DNA of 62,239 bases, taken from contig CAMCFJ010000014.1 in the NCBI GenBank assembly GCA_945874105.1, forward strand, positions 1-62,239. The letters run 5' to 3'. Below the pieces are notes generated by a model, which was not told the DNA's origin, did no database searches, and saw only the letters and a list, made by a program, of their open reading frames with translations. Positions 8,194 to 15,737 of the stretch are shown here, in pieces. The translations under genes and the position numbers were made by a program. The number at the start of each line of letters is the position of its first letter. The stretch's first letter is position 1. The stretch is from Candidatus Nitrotoga sp. CP45. GTDB taxonomy: Bacteria > Pseudomonadota > Gammaproteobacteria > Burkholderiales > Gallionellaceae.

Positions 8194-8580
8194 ATGCTAA
8201 CAGCTGGCACAGTGTGGACCGCATTGGTGACCTATGCGTTAATGTTGACAGCGTTTCGATACGCTAATCAACGCACGTTTCACGTGCTGGTAATGATTTC
8301 AGTAATCTTGTTTGATTTAGGGATGCCGGTTTATCTATATCTTTATAAGGGCTGGTATCGGCGTTTGATAGTGGAAAGCGAATTGACTTCATTTCTAGTA
8401 TGGATACATTTCATGATGCTTGTGATGATGTATGCGTTATATGTAATGCAAGTTAAGACCGCTCTGCGGATGCTGCGTTGTGATAACAGCGTGCGCATTG
8501 ATCACCGTGCGCAAGGTAAGGCGGTGTTGCTGGTACGAGCCTTGGTCATTTTTACAGGCGCCCTACTTGTAGAGCCCTAG
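8194..8580 (+). CDS. Small four-helix membrane protein, DUF420-like appearance
   Basis: A 128-residue integral membrane protein with about four hydrophobic segments. Histidines sit in or near them (QRTFHVLVMISV, LVWIHFMMLVMMYAL, RIDHRAQGKAVL). The pattern recalls the DUF420 and related small haem-copper-oxidase-associated membrane proteins, but the resemblance is weak. No strong Shine-Dalgarno precedes the ATG. The gene stands alone between a terminator on the left and a convergent small gene on the right. Confidence 0.5.
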   Translation: MLTAGTVWTALVTYALMLTAFRYANQRTFHVLVMISVILFDLGMPVYLYLYKGWYRRLIVESELTSFLVWIHFMMLVMMYALYVMQVKTALRMLRCDNSVRIDHRAQGKAVLLVRALVIFTGALLVEP

Positions 8581-8606
8581 AAATTTTAAAGCGGTGTGGG
8601 AGGTCG

Positions 8607-8816
8607 CTATTTAATGCCCTTGCGGCGTTGTGTTACATCCCAAACCATCAATCCTATAGCCACTACACCAACGATACAAGTGATTGTAATCAGCAAATTT
8701 TCAGTTTCCTTGCTAACTAAGCCACCAACTAGCATGTGCACAGCATAGCTCATGATGAACAGAGAGCTGAGAGCGACAATTAAATAAATTATAACTTCCT
8801 GTATGAGCTTGTTCAT
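8607..8816 (-). CDS. Small two-helix membrane protein (69 aa)
   Basis: A hydrophobic 69-residue protein with two predicted helices (about 9-30 and 41-60) and a basic tail ending RRKGIK. No family was recognised. It lies downstream of the large membrane protein at 8929-10425 on the same strand and converges with 8194-8580. Confidence 0.5.
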   Translation of the reverse strand: MNKLIQEVIIYLIVALSSLFIMSYAVHMLVGGLVSKETENLLITITCIVGVVAIGLMVWDVTQRRKGIK

Positions 8817-8928
8817 ATCATTAAAGCAAATCTCTCACCAATTGGGGCATGAGCCGACTAAATCCGGCCATCTTTAACTTACAAGATAGTAGGATCGTCA
8901 AAAAATATTCACGCAATTCACACATAAC

Positions 8929-10425
8929 TTATTTACCATTCTTTAGATTAGTTGGTGTATTTGCGTTTTTGAAATGTAAAAGTACCCCGCTGGGCTGTAA
9001 TGCGATAGTTTCAACGACCCCTCCACCAAGAATAGATAGGTTCCGTGCTAGCGCTATATTGTTGGCTTGCCGTGGGTTAAATAATAAGTGGGTAATGCTG
9101 TGCAGCATAGTAAGCTGAGCCTGTGGATCTTTTGCTGCAGGGGGTAACGGTAAAGTATCGCATTTACACGCGATCATTGTACGGCTTGGCCATTGACTGG
9201 CTACACGTAAAGGAACAGGATTTCCTCCGCCTTTGTCTTCTTCAGCAATTTTCCGGGCATTGTCAGCTTCCTCAACAAGAAAGCGAATTAATTGATCCTC
9301 TTCAGATAGAAAGCCAGACTGCCGAATTTCGTAATGACTTTTATCCGCCCGCATAAATACTGAGGAAAGAATGATAATAAATAGCATCATCAGCCCCCGT
9401 TGCTGCACAAACCCCTTGCCTGAGCGGTCCTGATGCAACTGTAATAACAACGGAATTCCAAAATACAAAATAATGCTTAACGCAATTATGCCCCACGCCG
9501 AATCACTGGTTGTAACTCCCAGTGTCAAGCTAATAAGAAAGGTGCGTCCGGTAAAATCTGACCAGAGGTTGCGGTATTGTTTGATCACGACGATTACAAG
9601 CCCCACGAGCATACACCCTCCAACTATCCAGCAGACAGTAGATATTTCACCGCCCAAAGATGATCCGAGTATAGTAATTGCGAGACTTTTAACAGGGTTT
9701 TGGAACCATTCGACGTAATTCCAACCTCTTAACATGAGTAAAGTAAAGAGAGAAATAAAACTTACACCGATAAAAAAATATTTTTGCTGCTTTTGATCCA
9801 GCGGATCTTTGTACCATGACCAAAGTAACGCTAACGGATAAGCAAGGCCAATGGGATGCAAGCTTACGCTGAAGGCAATGACGAGTAATTGAGAAAAATA
9901 CCAACCTCCACCCGGGCGAGGATTTGCACGAAACTCCACATTCAACCATGCGCCTAATGCAAATGCCGGCAACAAGTAAATGCCGGGAGAAAGTGTATCA
10001 ATTTGTTCCAGTATTAACGGAGAAACAATCAGTAATCCACTGGCAATTAACGCACTTTCAGCGTTGACGTTGCGTCGGTTCCATAAATAAAGTAACCAGA
10101 TAGCAAAGGCAAGCAAAAGCGTAGTAAATACTTTAGCTGCAAAAACATTGCCCGTCCAAAGAAATGCCACAGGTAAAAACAACAATGCGCGCAAATCGGG
10201 TGCACCAAAAGTTACAACTGAAGCTGCCACCTGATCAGCTATTGACCATACCAGTAAAAGGGATTTTGCAGAACCCTCATCTAAATTGTAAAGGTCTGGG
10301 CGCAACAAAAAAAGGATAGAACCACCCCATAATGACAACGAAAGGTATCCCCAATAGCGAAGAGGGATACGCGACAGAAAGGTATTAATGTTCATAATCA
10401 ATATAATTGTTTGGTTAAAGTGCAC
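8929..10425 (-). CDS. Large polytopic membrane protein, possible GT-C-type glycosyltransferase
   Basis: A 498-residue protein with roughly ten hydrophobic helices and a C-terminal soluble domain of about 110 residues. The early acidic loop (LRPDLYNLDEGS) followed by many helices, and the overall shape, recall GT-C membrane glycosyltransferases (PMT/ArnT-like), but no diagnostic motif is certain. Two starts are possible: a GTG at 10425 with CAAGG just upstream, or an ATG ten codons later at 10395. The gene runs against the flanking oxidase genes and separates two of their transcription units, so it may be unrelated to respiration. Confidence 0.6.
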   Translation of the reverse strand: MHFNQTIILIMNINTFLSRIPLRYWGYLSLSLWGGSILFLLRPDLYNLDEGSAKSLLLVWSIADQVAASVVTFGAPDLRALLFLPVAFLWTGNVFAAKVFTTLLLAFAIWLLYLWNRRNVNAESALIASGLLIVSPLILEQIDTLSPGIYLLPAFALGAWLNVEFRANPRPGGGWYFSQLLVIAFSVSLHPIGLAYPLALLWSWYKDPLDQKQQKYFFIGVSFISLFTLLMLRGWNYVEWFQNPVKSLAITILGSSLGGEISTVCWIVGGCMLVGLVIVVIKQYRNLWSDFTGRTFLISLTLGVTTSDSAWGIIALSIILYFGIPLLLQLHQDRSGKGFVQQRGLMMLFIIILSSVFMRADKSHYEIRQSGFLSEEDQLIRFLVEEADNARKIAEEDKGGGNPVPLRVASQWPSRTMIACKCDTLPLPPAAKDPQAQLTMLHSITHLLFNPRQANNIALARNLSILGGGVVETIALQPSGVLLHFKNANTPTNLKNGK

Positions 10426-10553
10426 TTTGCCTTGACAAGGTTAAGCGTAGGGTTTTATTATATCACTGCATTTTTATATCACTGAATTTTAGTAGTTGCT
10501 GGTATCGAACAGTACCATTTGCCAGAAGGAATTCGGTTGCAGGGTAAATTTGC

Positions 10554-10581
10554 TTGAAAACATCCGAGTTCCGCTTAAAAT
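10554..10581 (+). promoter_or_regulatory. Candidate promoter of the CcoN-like oxidase operon
   Basis: TTGAAA (10554-10559) and TAAAAT (10576-10581) are separated by 16 bases and lie about 50 bases before the first gene at 10634. No inverted-repeat activator site of the FNR type was found around it. Confidence 0.4.
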
Positions 10582-10633
10582 GAGTAAAAAAATCTAAATA
10601 TTTTTAGATAAAAACCGGGGGAGGGAATGAAAA

Positions 10634-10915
10634 ATGCAAAGACAGTCAATACCATCTAGGTCTTTTTGGATTATTATTGTTGCGGGATTTGTAACAGGCA
10701 TGGGTAATGGTAGCGTGTTCGGAGCCGCCCTCATGTGTTGGATGGGGCGTGCGGGCATTGAAGATTGGGGTGGAGTGGGCTCTGGTTCATATATCCCTAC
10801 AACGTTTAATGGTCTTATGACTTTTTGGATGCTTGCGTTTGGCTTTGCGTTTACTCTAATGCTGGCACTCGCGCTAAAGCGACATGATACGATTGAAAAT
10901 GGACGTCATGCTTAA
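10634..10915 (+). CDS. Unknown two-helix membrane protein, first gene of the main oxidase operon
   Basis: A 93-residue protein with two hydrophobic helices (about 10-36 and 63-82), joined by a loop rich in glycine and tryptophan (CWMGRAGIEDWGGVGSGS). A purine-rich GGGGAGGGAATG stretch lies 8-20 bases before the ATG. No family was recognised. Its place 77 bases upstream of another small membrane protein and then the CcoN-like gene suggests it belongs to the same complex or its assembly. Confidence 0.65.
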   Translation: MQRQSIPSRSFWIIIVAGFVTGMGNGSVFGAALMCWMGRAGIEDWGGVGSGSYIPTTFNGLMTFWMLAFGFAFTLMLALALKRHDTIENGRHA

Positions 10916-10992
10916 ATCACCCATGCTTAAATCATGGGTACGCCTGTGTTAAAGCTTTAAAATCTGACGACCTTAAATAAAGGAGGGGAAAC

Positions 10993-11196
10993 ATGCTTGT
11001 AATATTTGCGGGTACATTCTGTATGCTCTTGGCGTTTTCTAGTATGTGGTTATCGTGGTATGTATTAATGCCGCACGCAAAAATTCATTTGCCGGATGGT
11101 ACAGATGCATTAGGTGGGACAATCGGCGGTACGGTAGGCGACATAATTAAAGAAGAACTATCTTCGGCCGCACCGCATAAAACGTCAACAAAATAA
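10993..11196 (+). CDS. Small single-helix protein with a glycine-rich tail
   Basis: A 67-residue protein with one N-terminal membrane helix (about 3-26) and a hydrophilic tail containing DGTDALGGTIGGTVGDIIKEE. A very good AAAGGAGGGG ribosome site lies a few bases upstream. No family was recognised. Position directly before the CcoN-like gene makes it a candidate small subunit of the oxidase. Confidence 0.65.
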   Translation: MLVIFAGTFCMLLAFSSMWLSWYVLMPHAKIHLPDGTDALGGTIGGTVGDIIKEELSSAAPHKTSTK

Positions 11197-11275
11197 TAAC
11201 TTAAAATTATAGTGGGATAAACGCTAGTTGCGGCAGCCAATAAGTCTGCCTAGAGCTAAAACAAGGAGATGCAGC

Positions 11276-12685
11276 ATGATTCTTAAGTATTTATTCGGTA
11301 AAAATGAGGCTATCCCGGTCGGTTCGGCGGCGATTTTCTTTGGTTTTTCTTCCATAATGTGGTTCGTGATCGGAACTGGGTTGGGGTCATTCAACGCGGC
11401 TAAGCTTGCTTTCCCTGATTTTGTAACGGGGACGGAAATGTTTGCCTTCGGCCACATGCGCCAGGTGCATGTATTGGCGGTAATTTTCGGCTGGATTTCG
11501 ATGGCGTTCGCAATGGCCATGATGTACATCACTCCGATACTGGGGAACACCAGGCTGTGGTCAGAGAAGCTTGGTTTGTGGAATTGCATGATGTGGAATA
11601 TTTCTCTACTTTTGGGTCTGTCCCTGTTGTGGATGGGGGTGACCTCCGGGCGTGAATATTCTGACTTCCCTTGGCCGCTGGATCTTGCTGTTGCTGCATT
11701 TATAACCATTCCATTGGCAGTTAACGTATGGATGACCATAATAAAGCGCCGTACTCAAGGTATTTATACGACCAACTGGTTTTTTGCAGCCGCAACTTTT
11801 ATGTTGATCATCGTATTTTTGGTGGGAAATCTGCCAGAGTACTTCCACCTTACTGGTCTGACAGAAGCTTACATGACTTGGTGGTTTGCGCATAACGTTC
11901 TTGGACTGTGGATTACTCCGGTAGCTGCAGCAATCGCCTACTACGTTATCCCAAAGGTGACAGGTAATCCTTTGTATTCCCACCGAATAGGCCACTTGCA
12001 TTTTTGGTCAATCGTCGTGTTTTATTCCACTCCAGCTGCGCACCATTTGATGTCGGCTCCTTTGCCTGAGTGGCTAAAGTCTTTTGCTTCAGTGGAAGGT
12101 GTGTTGATTCTGGTCCCGGCGATTGCATTCGTGTCGAACATACTTTTGACCATGCAGGGTAAGTGGAATATGTTTGTCGAAAACCTTGAAGTGCGCTTTA
12201 CCGTAGTTGGTGTATTGCTGGCGATCCCGCTCAACATGCAGGGTGGTTTCCAGCAAACACGCTCGATCAACTGGTACATTCATGGTACAGGTTGGATGGT
12301 GGCGCATGCGCATCTCGCGTTGCTGGGGTTCTCGACGTTTCTCGAGGCAGCTGCCGTATACTTGGGATTGCAAACATTGATGAAGCGCAAGCTGTACTCT
12401 CTGACTTTAGGAAATCTGCATTTCTGGTTGTTGTTGATTGGATTCAGTACCTATTGGATATCAATGACGATTGCCGGATTGATTCAGGGTGCCGGTAAAA
12501 TATATGAAGTGCCATACATTGATGTCGTTATTGCTGAGCATCCTTATATGATCGCTCGTTGGTTAGGCGGAACCATGGTGTTTTCTTCAACCCTTATTTG
12601 GTTATATAACATGTGGATGACTGCGCGTGAAGGTACTGTTATTCCGGCCGGACGTATGCCACACGAATTGGCATATGAGCGTTAA
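11276..12685 (+). CDS. CcoN-like C-family haem-copper oxygen reductase, catalytic subunit I
   Basis: A 469-residue, roughly 12-helix protein. Counting against the cbb3 structure, as remembered, gives haem b ligand His65 (RQVHVLAVIF), CuB ligands His206 (AHNVLG) and His256/His257 (AAHHLMS), Tyr250 at His206+44, exactly the place of the cross-linked tyrosine, and His344/His346 (AHAHLALLG) for haems b3 and b. The tyrosine and the lack of NorB-type glutamates around the metal site argue for oxygen rather than nitric oxide reduction. Residue Gln322 stands where CcoN normally has the conserved glutamate. The ATG at 11276 with AAGGAG upstream is chosen over a longer frame from 11228. Confidence 0.9.
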   Translation: MILKYLFGKNEAIPVGSAAIFFGFSSIMWFVIGTGLGSFNAAKLAFPDFVTGTEMFAFGHMRQVHVLAVIFGWISMAFAMAMMYITPILGNTRLWSEKLGLWNCMMWNISLLLGLSLLWMGVTSGREYSDFPWPLDLAVAAFITIPLAVNVWMTIIKRRTQGIYTTNWFFAAATFMLIIVFLVGNLPEYFHLTGLTEAYMTWWFAHNVLGLWITPVAAAIAYYVIPKVTGNPLYSHRIGHLHFWSIVVFYSTPAAHHLMSAPLPEWLKSFASVEGVLILVPAIAFVSNILLTMQGKWNMFVENLEVRFTVVGVLLAIPLNMQGGFQQTRSINWYIHGTGWMVAHAHLALLGFSTFLEAAAVYLGLQTLMKRKLYSLTLGNLHFWLLLIGFSTYWISMTIAGLIQGAGKIYEVPYIDVVIAEHPYMIARWLGGTMVFSSTLIWLYNMWMTAREGTVIPAGRMPHELAYER

Positions 12686-12721
12686 AACTAAAACACTAAG
12701 CCAGAATCTGGGGAGAAAACT

Positions 12722-13684
12722 ATGAATTTTAGAGAGTATAGAATCGGTTCAAGAATGTTTGGTGCAGCATTCGCAATATCAATGAGTATAACCCTGCTGT
12801 TTCCAAGTTTTGATCTTGCGGCGTCAGTCGTCTCAGAGGTTGGCTTGGATAAGCAGCTGACGTCAGGGTGGGATTCCGGGTGGCAGCTATCAGATCCGTT
12901 ACTGAACGGATTGAACAAGCCATTGAAAGTGTTGCTCAGGAAAGATCCGAAAAGTGGCGCGCCGATGGAGCCTGTGTATGCATATGTATATCCTGCAGGA
13001 ACGACATTGCCGAATGGCGTGAATCACACTGCCAACTTGGGTCACGGCGTTGAGGAGCTTAGTGTCAAGGAGGGCCGCATAAAAGAAGCAAGAAAAGAAG
13101 ATGGTGTTGTTTTCCTGATCAAGAAGAGTGATAAGTTGCTGAATTTTGAGGATAAGCCACTTGCTTATATGGAAAATGCGACAGCCACAAAAGGCTGGAC
13201 TCCAAGTGAAGTTTTAAAACAAGCAGCAGATTCAGACATATTGCACGCCGGATCTGGAAAAACCATGTTTGTACGAGAAGGTTGTTGGTGGTGTCATACA
13301 TTATTGCCAGAACAGACACAAGATTGGCAAGTATTTGGCGCTCCTCCTATGCTTGGTGATTTCAATGGCGAATCACCGACAGCATTTGGGTCAGATCGTA
13401 AGGGACCGGATTTGCTGCACGTTGGTTCACGCAATGCGTCTAGAGAGTGGATGATGCTGCATTTCTTTAATCCACGCTTAGTGCAACCGCATTCCATCAT
13501 GCCGCGTTTTGATTATTTATGGGGCGAGGTCGACGCTGATGGCAAAAAAATTGATTTCAAAAAATGGCGTTCTGAGTACGATGAGTATCGGGAAGGTAAA
13601 ATCACTACTCCTCCAGACGTGCCTATGTACGCTAAGGATAGCGAAATTCGGAACTTGATTGATTTTGTAATAAATCTGAAATAA
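12722..13684 (+). CDS. CcoO-like monohaem cytochrome c subunit with an extra N-terminal domain
   Basis: A 320-residue membrane-anchored cytochrome c (helix about 12-34). The C-terminal part matches CcoO: haem site C188WWCH192 preceded by MFVREG, then the SDRKGPDLLHVGSR stretch, and the axial Met260 in HSIMPRFDYLW. CcoO usually has its haem site at about residue 60-75. Here roughly 110 additional residues (about 45-160) lie between the helix and the haem, with no motif I recognise. The gene begins 36 bases after the CcoN-like gene with a GGGGAG site, so the two are the conserved oxidase core. Confidence 0.87.
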   Translation: MNFREYRIGSRMFGAAFAISMSITLLFPSFDLAASVVSEVGLDKQLTSGWDSGWQLSDPLLNGLNKPLKVLLRKDPKSGAPMEPVYAYVYPAGTTLPNGVNHTANLGHGVEELSVKEGRIKEARKEDGVVFLIKKSDKLLNFEDKPLAYMENATATKGWTPSEVLKQAADSDILHAGSGKTMFVREGCWWCHTLLPEQTQDWQVFGAPPMLGDFNGESPTAFGSDRKGPDLLHVGSRNASREWMMLHFFNPRLVQPHSIMPRFDYLWGEVDADGKKIDFKKWRSEYDEYREGKITTPPDVPMYAKDSEIRNLIDFVINLK

Positions 13685-13699
13685 TTTAAGGGGGACGAT

Positions 13700-14365
13700 A
13701 TGCCTTGGGTATTTAATGAACCGCTGGTTACTTTGACGCACGCAGAGACTGGAGAGCGAAGCAAAGCACTTTGGGAGGCCGAAGATCTGGGTGGGATGAC
13801 AGAGGATAATAACCGTTTGCCAGTTCCTGTTGTCATTCTGGTTGCGCTAACGATTGCAACAGCATTCCTGACCACAATTCCGCTCTGGGGGCAGCGTCCT
13901 ACAGCTGCGATCTACGTCGACTATATTAAAGCTATGGATACGCCTGAAATCCAGTCGATACAAGAAGCCCAGGGTGATGATGCAGCAATGAAACGTATTG
14001 TTGAAATTAATAAAGACAATCCACTCAAAGCTCAGCAGGGTCGACATCCGGTGAGTATGGACGACTTGCGTGTTCTCAAGCCGCAAATAGAGGAAATAAT
14101 GAAGCTTCCAGCTGTGGATCTTAAGGATTACACTGTTGTAGGTCCAGTGGTGAAAATTGCTAATTTTGAAGGTAATTTTCGCGCTAATGGTAAACGAGAA
14201 CGTCAACAGCCTTGGTGGGATAAAGGATTTACGATTGACCTATTTTATCTTACGATGTTTTTTGTTGGTGTAACAATTACTGTGAAGCGCTTGCCTGCAT
14301 ATCACTGGCAACCACGTCATCATGAAGCTGATCCACGCCATGGCGAAAGACGGCATAACGCTTAA
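13700..14365 (+). CDS. Two-helix protein with periplasmic loop, paralogue of 22184-22615
   Basis: A 221-residue protein with a cytoplasmic N-terminus, a helix (about 43-62) ending in PLWGQRP, a loop of about 100 residues without cysteines, then PWWDKGFTIDLFYLTMFFVG as a second helix and a histidine-rich tail (HHEADPRHGERRH). The same PFWGLRP and PWVDWGFIIALFY landmarks occur in the protein at 22184, but with almost no loop between them, so the two are probably paralogues. No known family was recognised. It follows the CcoO-like gene by 15 bases with a GGGGG ribosome site. A subunit or assembly role in the oxidase is inferred. Confidence 0.7.
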   Translation: MPWVFNEPLVTLTHAETGERSKALWEAEDLGGMTEDNNRLPVPVVILVALTIATAFLTTIPLWGQRPTAAIYVDYIKAMDTPEIQSIQEAQGDDAAMKRIVEINKDNPLKAQQGRHPVSMDDLRVLKPQIEEIMKLPAVDLKDYTVVGPVVKIANFEGNFRANGKRERQQPWWDKGFTIDLFYLTMFFVGVTITVKRLPAYHWQPRHHEADPRHGERRHNA

Positions 14366-14392
14366 TTTGAAATTAAATTTCGGAGGTATCAG

Positions 14393-14527
14393 ATGATAGA
14401 TTTGGATTATGGACCTATATGCTTTGCGGGTGTAGTTACAATAGGATTTTTCGCTCCATTTTTCTATAGTTTCTTTGTGGACAATTATGATAAGAAAAGT
14501 CCTCAAATAAGGTCGAAAAATAGCTAG
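14393..14527 (+). CDS. Tiny single-helix membrane protein (44 aa)
   Basis: The ATG at 14393 follows a good CGGAGG site by 7 bases, and a terminator closes the unit just downstream. The product has one hydrophobic helix (ICFAGVVTIGFFAPFFYSFF) followed by a short polar, basic tail. The combination of a ribosome site, spacing and membrane helix supports a real gene. It may be a small oxidase subunit comparable to CcoQ/CcoM, although no sequence family is recognised. Confidence 0.65.
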   Translation: MIDLDYGPICFAGVVTIGFFAPFFYSFFVDNYDKKSPQIRSKNS

Positions 14528-14556
14528 CATTGTTGTTGCAAGCTAAATGAACAAGG

Positions 14557-14588
14557 TATGCCGCCGAACGGGCGGCATAATCTTTTTT
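14557..14588 (+). terminator. Internal rho-independent terminator in the oxidase operon
   Basis: A 9-bp stem TATGCCGCC/GGCGGCATA with a 5-base loop is followed by ATCTTTTTT. It lies 30 bases after the tiny gene and about 20 bases before the next coding start, so it probably lowers expression of the downstream genes relative to ccoN/ccoO-like genes. Confidence 0.82.
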
Positions 14589-14609
14589 ACAGGGATTTAT
14601 TTGGAATGA

Positions 14610-14930
14610 ATGGAGATTATTATTTATTCATTTCTTGAGGGGTTAAATAAAGGCAGTGTCTTAAACGTGATAGCTAACACGGCCTATTCTCCAAAATTAG
14701 ATCTAAGCATAGAAGGGATGCGCAGCCAGCAATTTAGCACGGGTGTGTTTTTTTTCATGCTGTTGGGCGTATTGGTGTTTTCTGGCATCGTGATTATGGT
14801 GATGTTCGGAAATCATGCGCCAAAAAAAATGAGAACTGGCGAGAAAGTGATGTTTGGGATGATAATTACAGGCATTATAGTTGCAGTCATTTTTGGCGGA
14901 TTGCAAATGCTGGGCGGAAATCTTTACTAG
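14610..14930 (+). CDS. Unknown two-helix membrane protein
   Basis: A 106-residue protein with two hydrophobic helices (about 44-66 and 80-99), separated by a basic loop (HAPKKMRTGEK). The start is uncertain: an internal ATG at 14718 (MRSQQFSTG) follows AGAAGGG directly and could be used instead. No family was recognised. It comes after the internal terminator and 43 bases before the CcoS-like gene, in the part of the operon with maturation functions. Confidence 0.6.
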   Translation: MEIIIYSFLEGLNKGSVLNVIANTAYSPKLDLSIEGMRSQQFSTGVFFFMLLGVLVFSGIVIMVMFGNHAPKKMRTGEKVMFGMIITGIIVAVIFGGLQMLGGNLY

Positions 14931-14973
14931 ATTATCCACGAGGATGGTTACCTAACGACCAACGGAGAAAAAT

Positions 14974-15252
14974 ATGGAAAGCTACTTGCAATCGTTAGAT
15001 GATGGATGGTCTATTTACCTTTGGCTTGTTGTTGGAGGAATGATAATTCTTGCTGTTATTTATTGGATTAGATGGGGACTTAAAAATGAGCAATTCGATG
15101 AAGATATCAAGTATCTAGTATTTGATGAAGGCGATAGAGAAAAAATGACACCTCAAGAGTATGCCAAAAGTCGCGAGGTTAATGCCGCACAGATGCAAAG
15201 CCGGGAGCGTGTTTTAAAGCGTCAGGAAAATGAAAAGCAACAGGACAAATGA
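14974..15252 (+). CDS. CcoS-like cbb3 oxidase maturation protein
   Basis: A 92-residue one-helix membrane protein. The helix (about 15-35) is followed by RWGLKNEQFDEDIKYLVFDE, which matches the CcoS hallmark of a helix followed by (K/R)SGQFDDLE...ILFD. CcoS helps insert haem into cbb3 oxidases. Ordinary CcoS proteins are about 45-70 residues long, whereas here an extra charged tail of about 40 residues (many R, E, Q) follows. Its stop overlaps the next start as ATGA, which indicates translational coupling. A GGAG site lies upstream. Confidence 0.7.
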   Translation: MESYLQSLDDGWSIYLWLVVGGMIILAVIYWIRWGLKNEQFDEDIKYLVFDEGDREKMTPQEYAKSREVNAAQMQSRERVLKRQENEKQQDK

Positions 15253-15737
15253 AACAAGGCGAAAAAATTGTTTTTTTAGTAATTACAATTGTAGTTATAG
15301 GTTTTATGGGGCGTAATCTATGGCGCCTCAATACTATTCAGGAAGTCGATAAAGGTATTCCTTATTACAGCACCGCACCTGCTACTTTGGAACGCGCTGC
15401 TATGGATGTCTATCGCGAGCAAAATTGTAAAAGCTGCCATTCATTGTGGACGGTGCGGGATCTTATGAAAGCCGTTCCCGCTCCGATATTGGACGGCATC
15501 GGCTCCTTGCGAAGTGAAGAGTGGTTTTACCAGTATTTTTCAGCTACAAATCCTCAAGCAATATTGCCATCCCGCTTAAAGAAAGAATATCAAATGCGAT
15601 CGTATGCGCATCTGCCTGAAAGTGAACGGCGACTTCTGGCGCGCTATATGGCAAGCCTGAAGGTACAAGACTGGTATCTTGAAGAAACTCGTAAAGCCGA
15701 ACGTGAAGTACTTACTGGTCAAGAGTATCGACCATGA
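15249..15737 (+). CDS. Membrane-anchored monohaem cytochrome c
   Basis: A 162-residue protein with one N-terminal helix (about 7-20) and a periplasmic cytochrome c domain with haem site C60KSCH64. The APILDGIGSLRSEEWFYQYF stretch after it is like that in CcoO/CcoP-type domains, and a candidate axial methionine occurs in EYQMRSYAHLPE. It resembles the cytochrome at 5912-6508 in having the same DGIGS element at a similar distance. It overlaps both neighbours (ATGA at both ends). It may replace one haem domain of the missing CcoP. Confidence 0.8.
   Translation: MKQGEKIVFLVITIVVIGFMGRNLWRLNTIQEVDKGIPYYSTAPATLERAAMDVYREQNCKSCHSLWTVRDLMKAVPAPILDGIGSLRSEEWFYQYFSATNPQAILPSRLKKEYQMRSYAHLPESERRLLARYMASLKVQDWYLEETRKAEREVLTGQEYRP

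Noticed and set aside
11276-12685. Nitric oxide reductase NorB
   Set aside because: The residues after the first CuB histidine (AHNVLGLW) and the tyrosine at +44 fit C-family oxygen reductases and not NorB, which has glutamates near the iron site.
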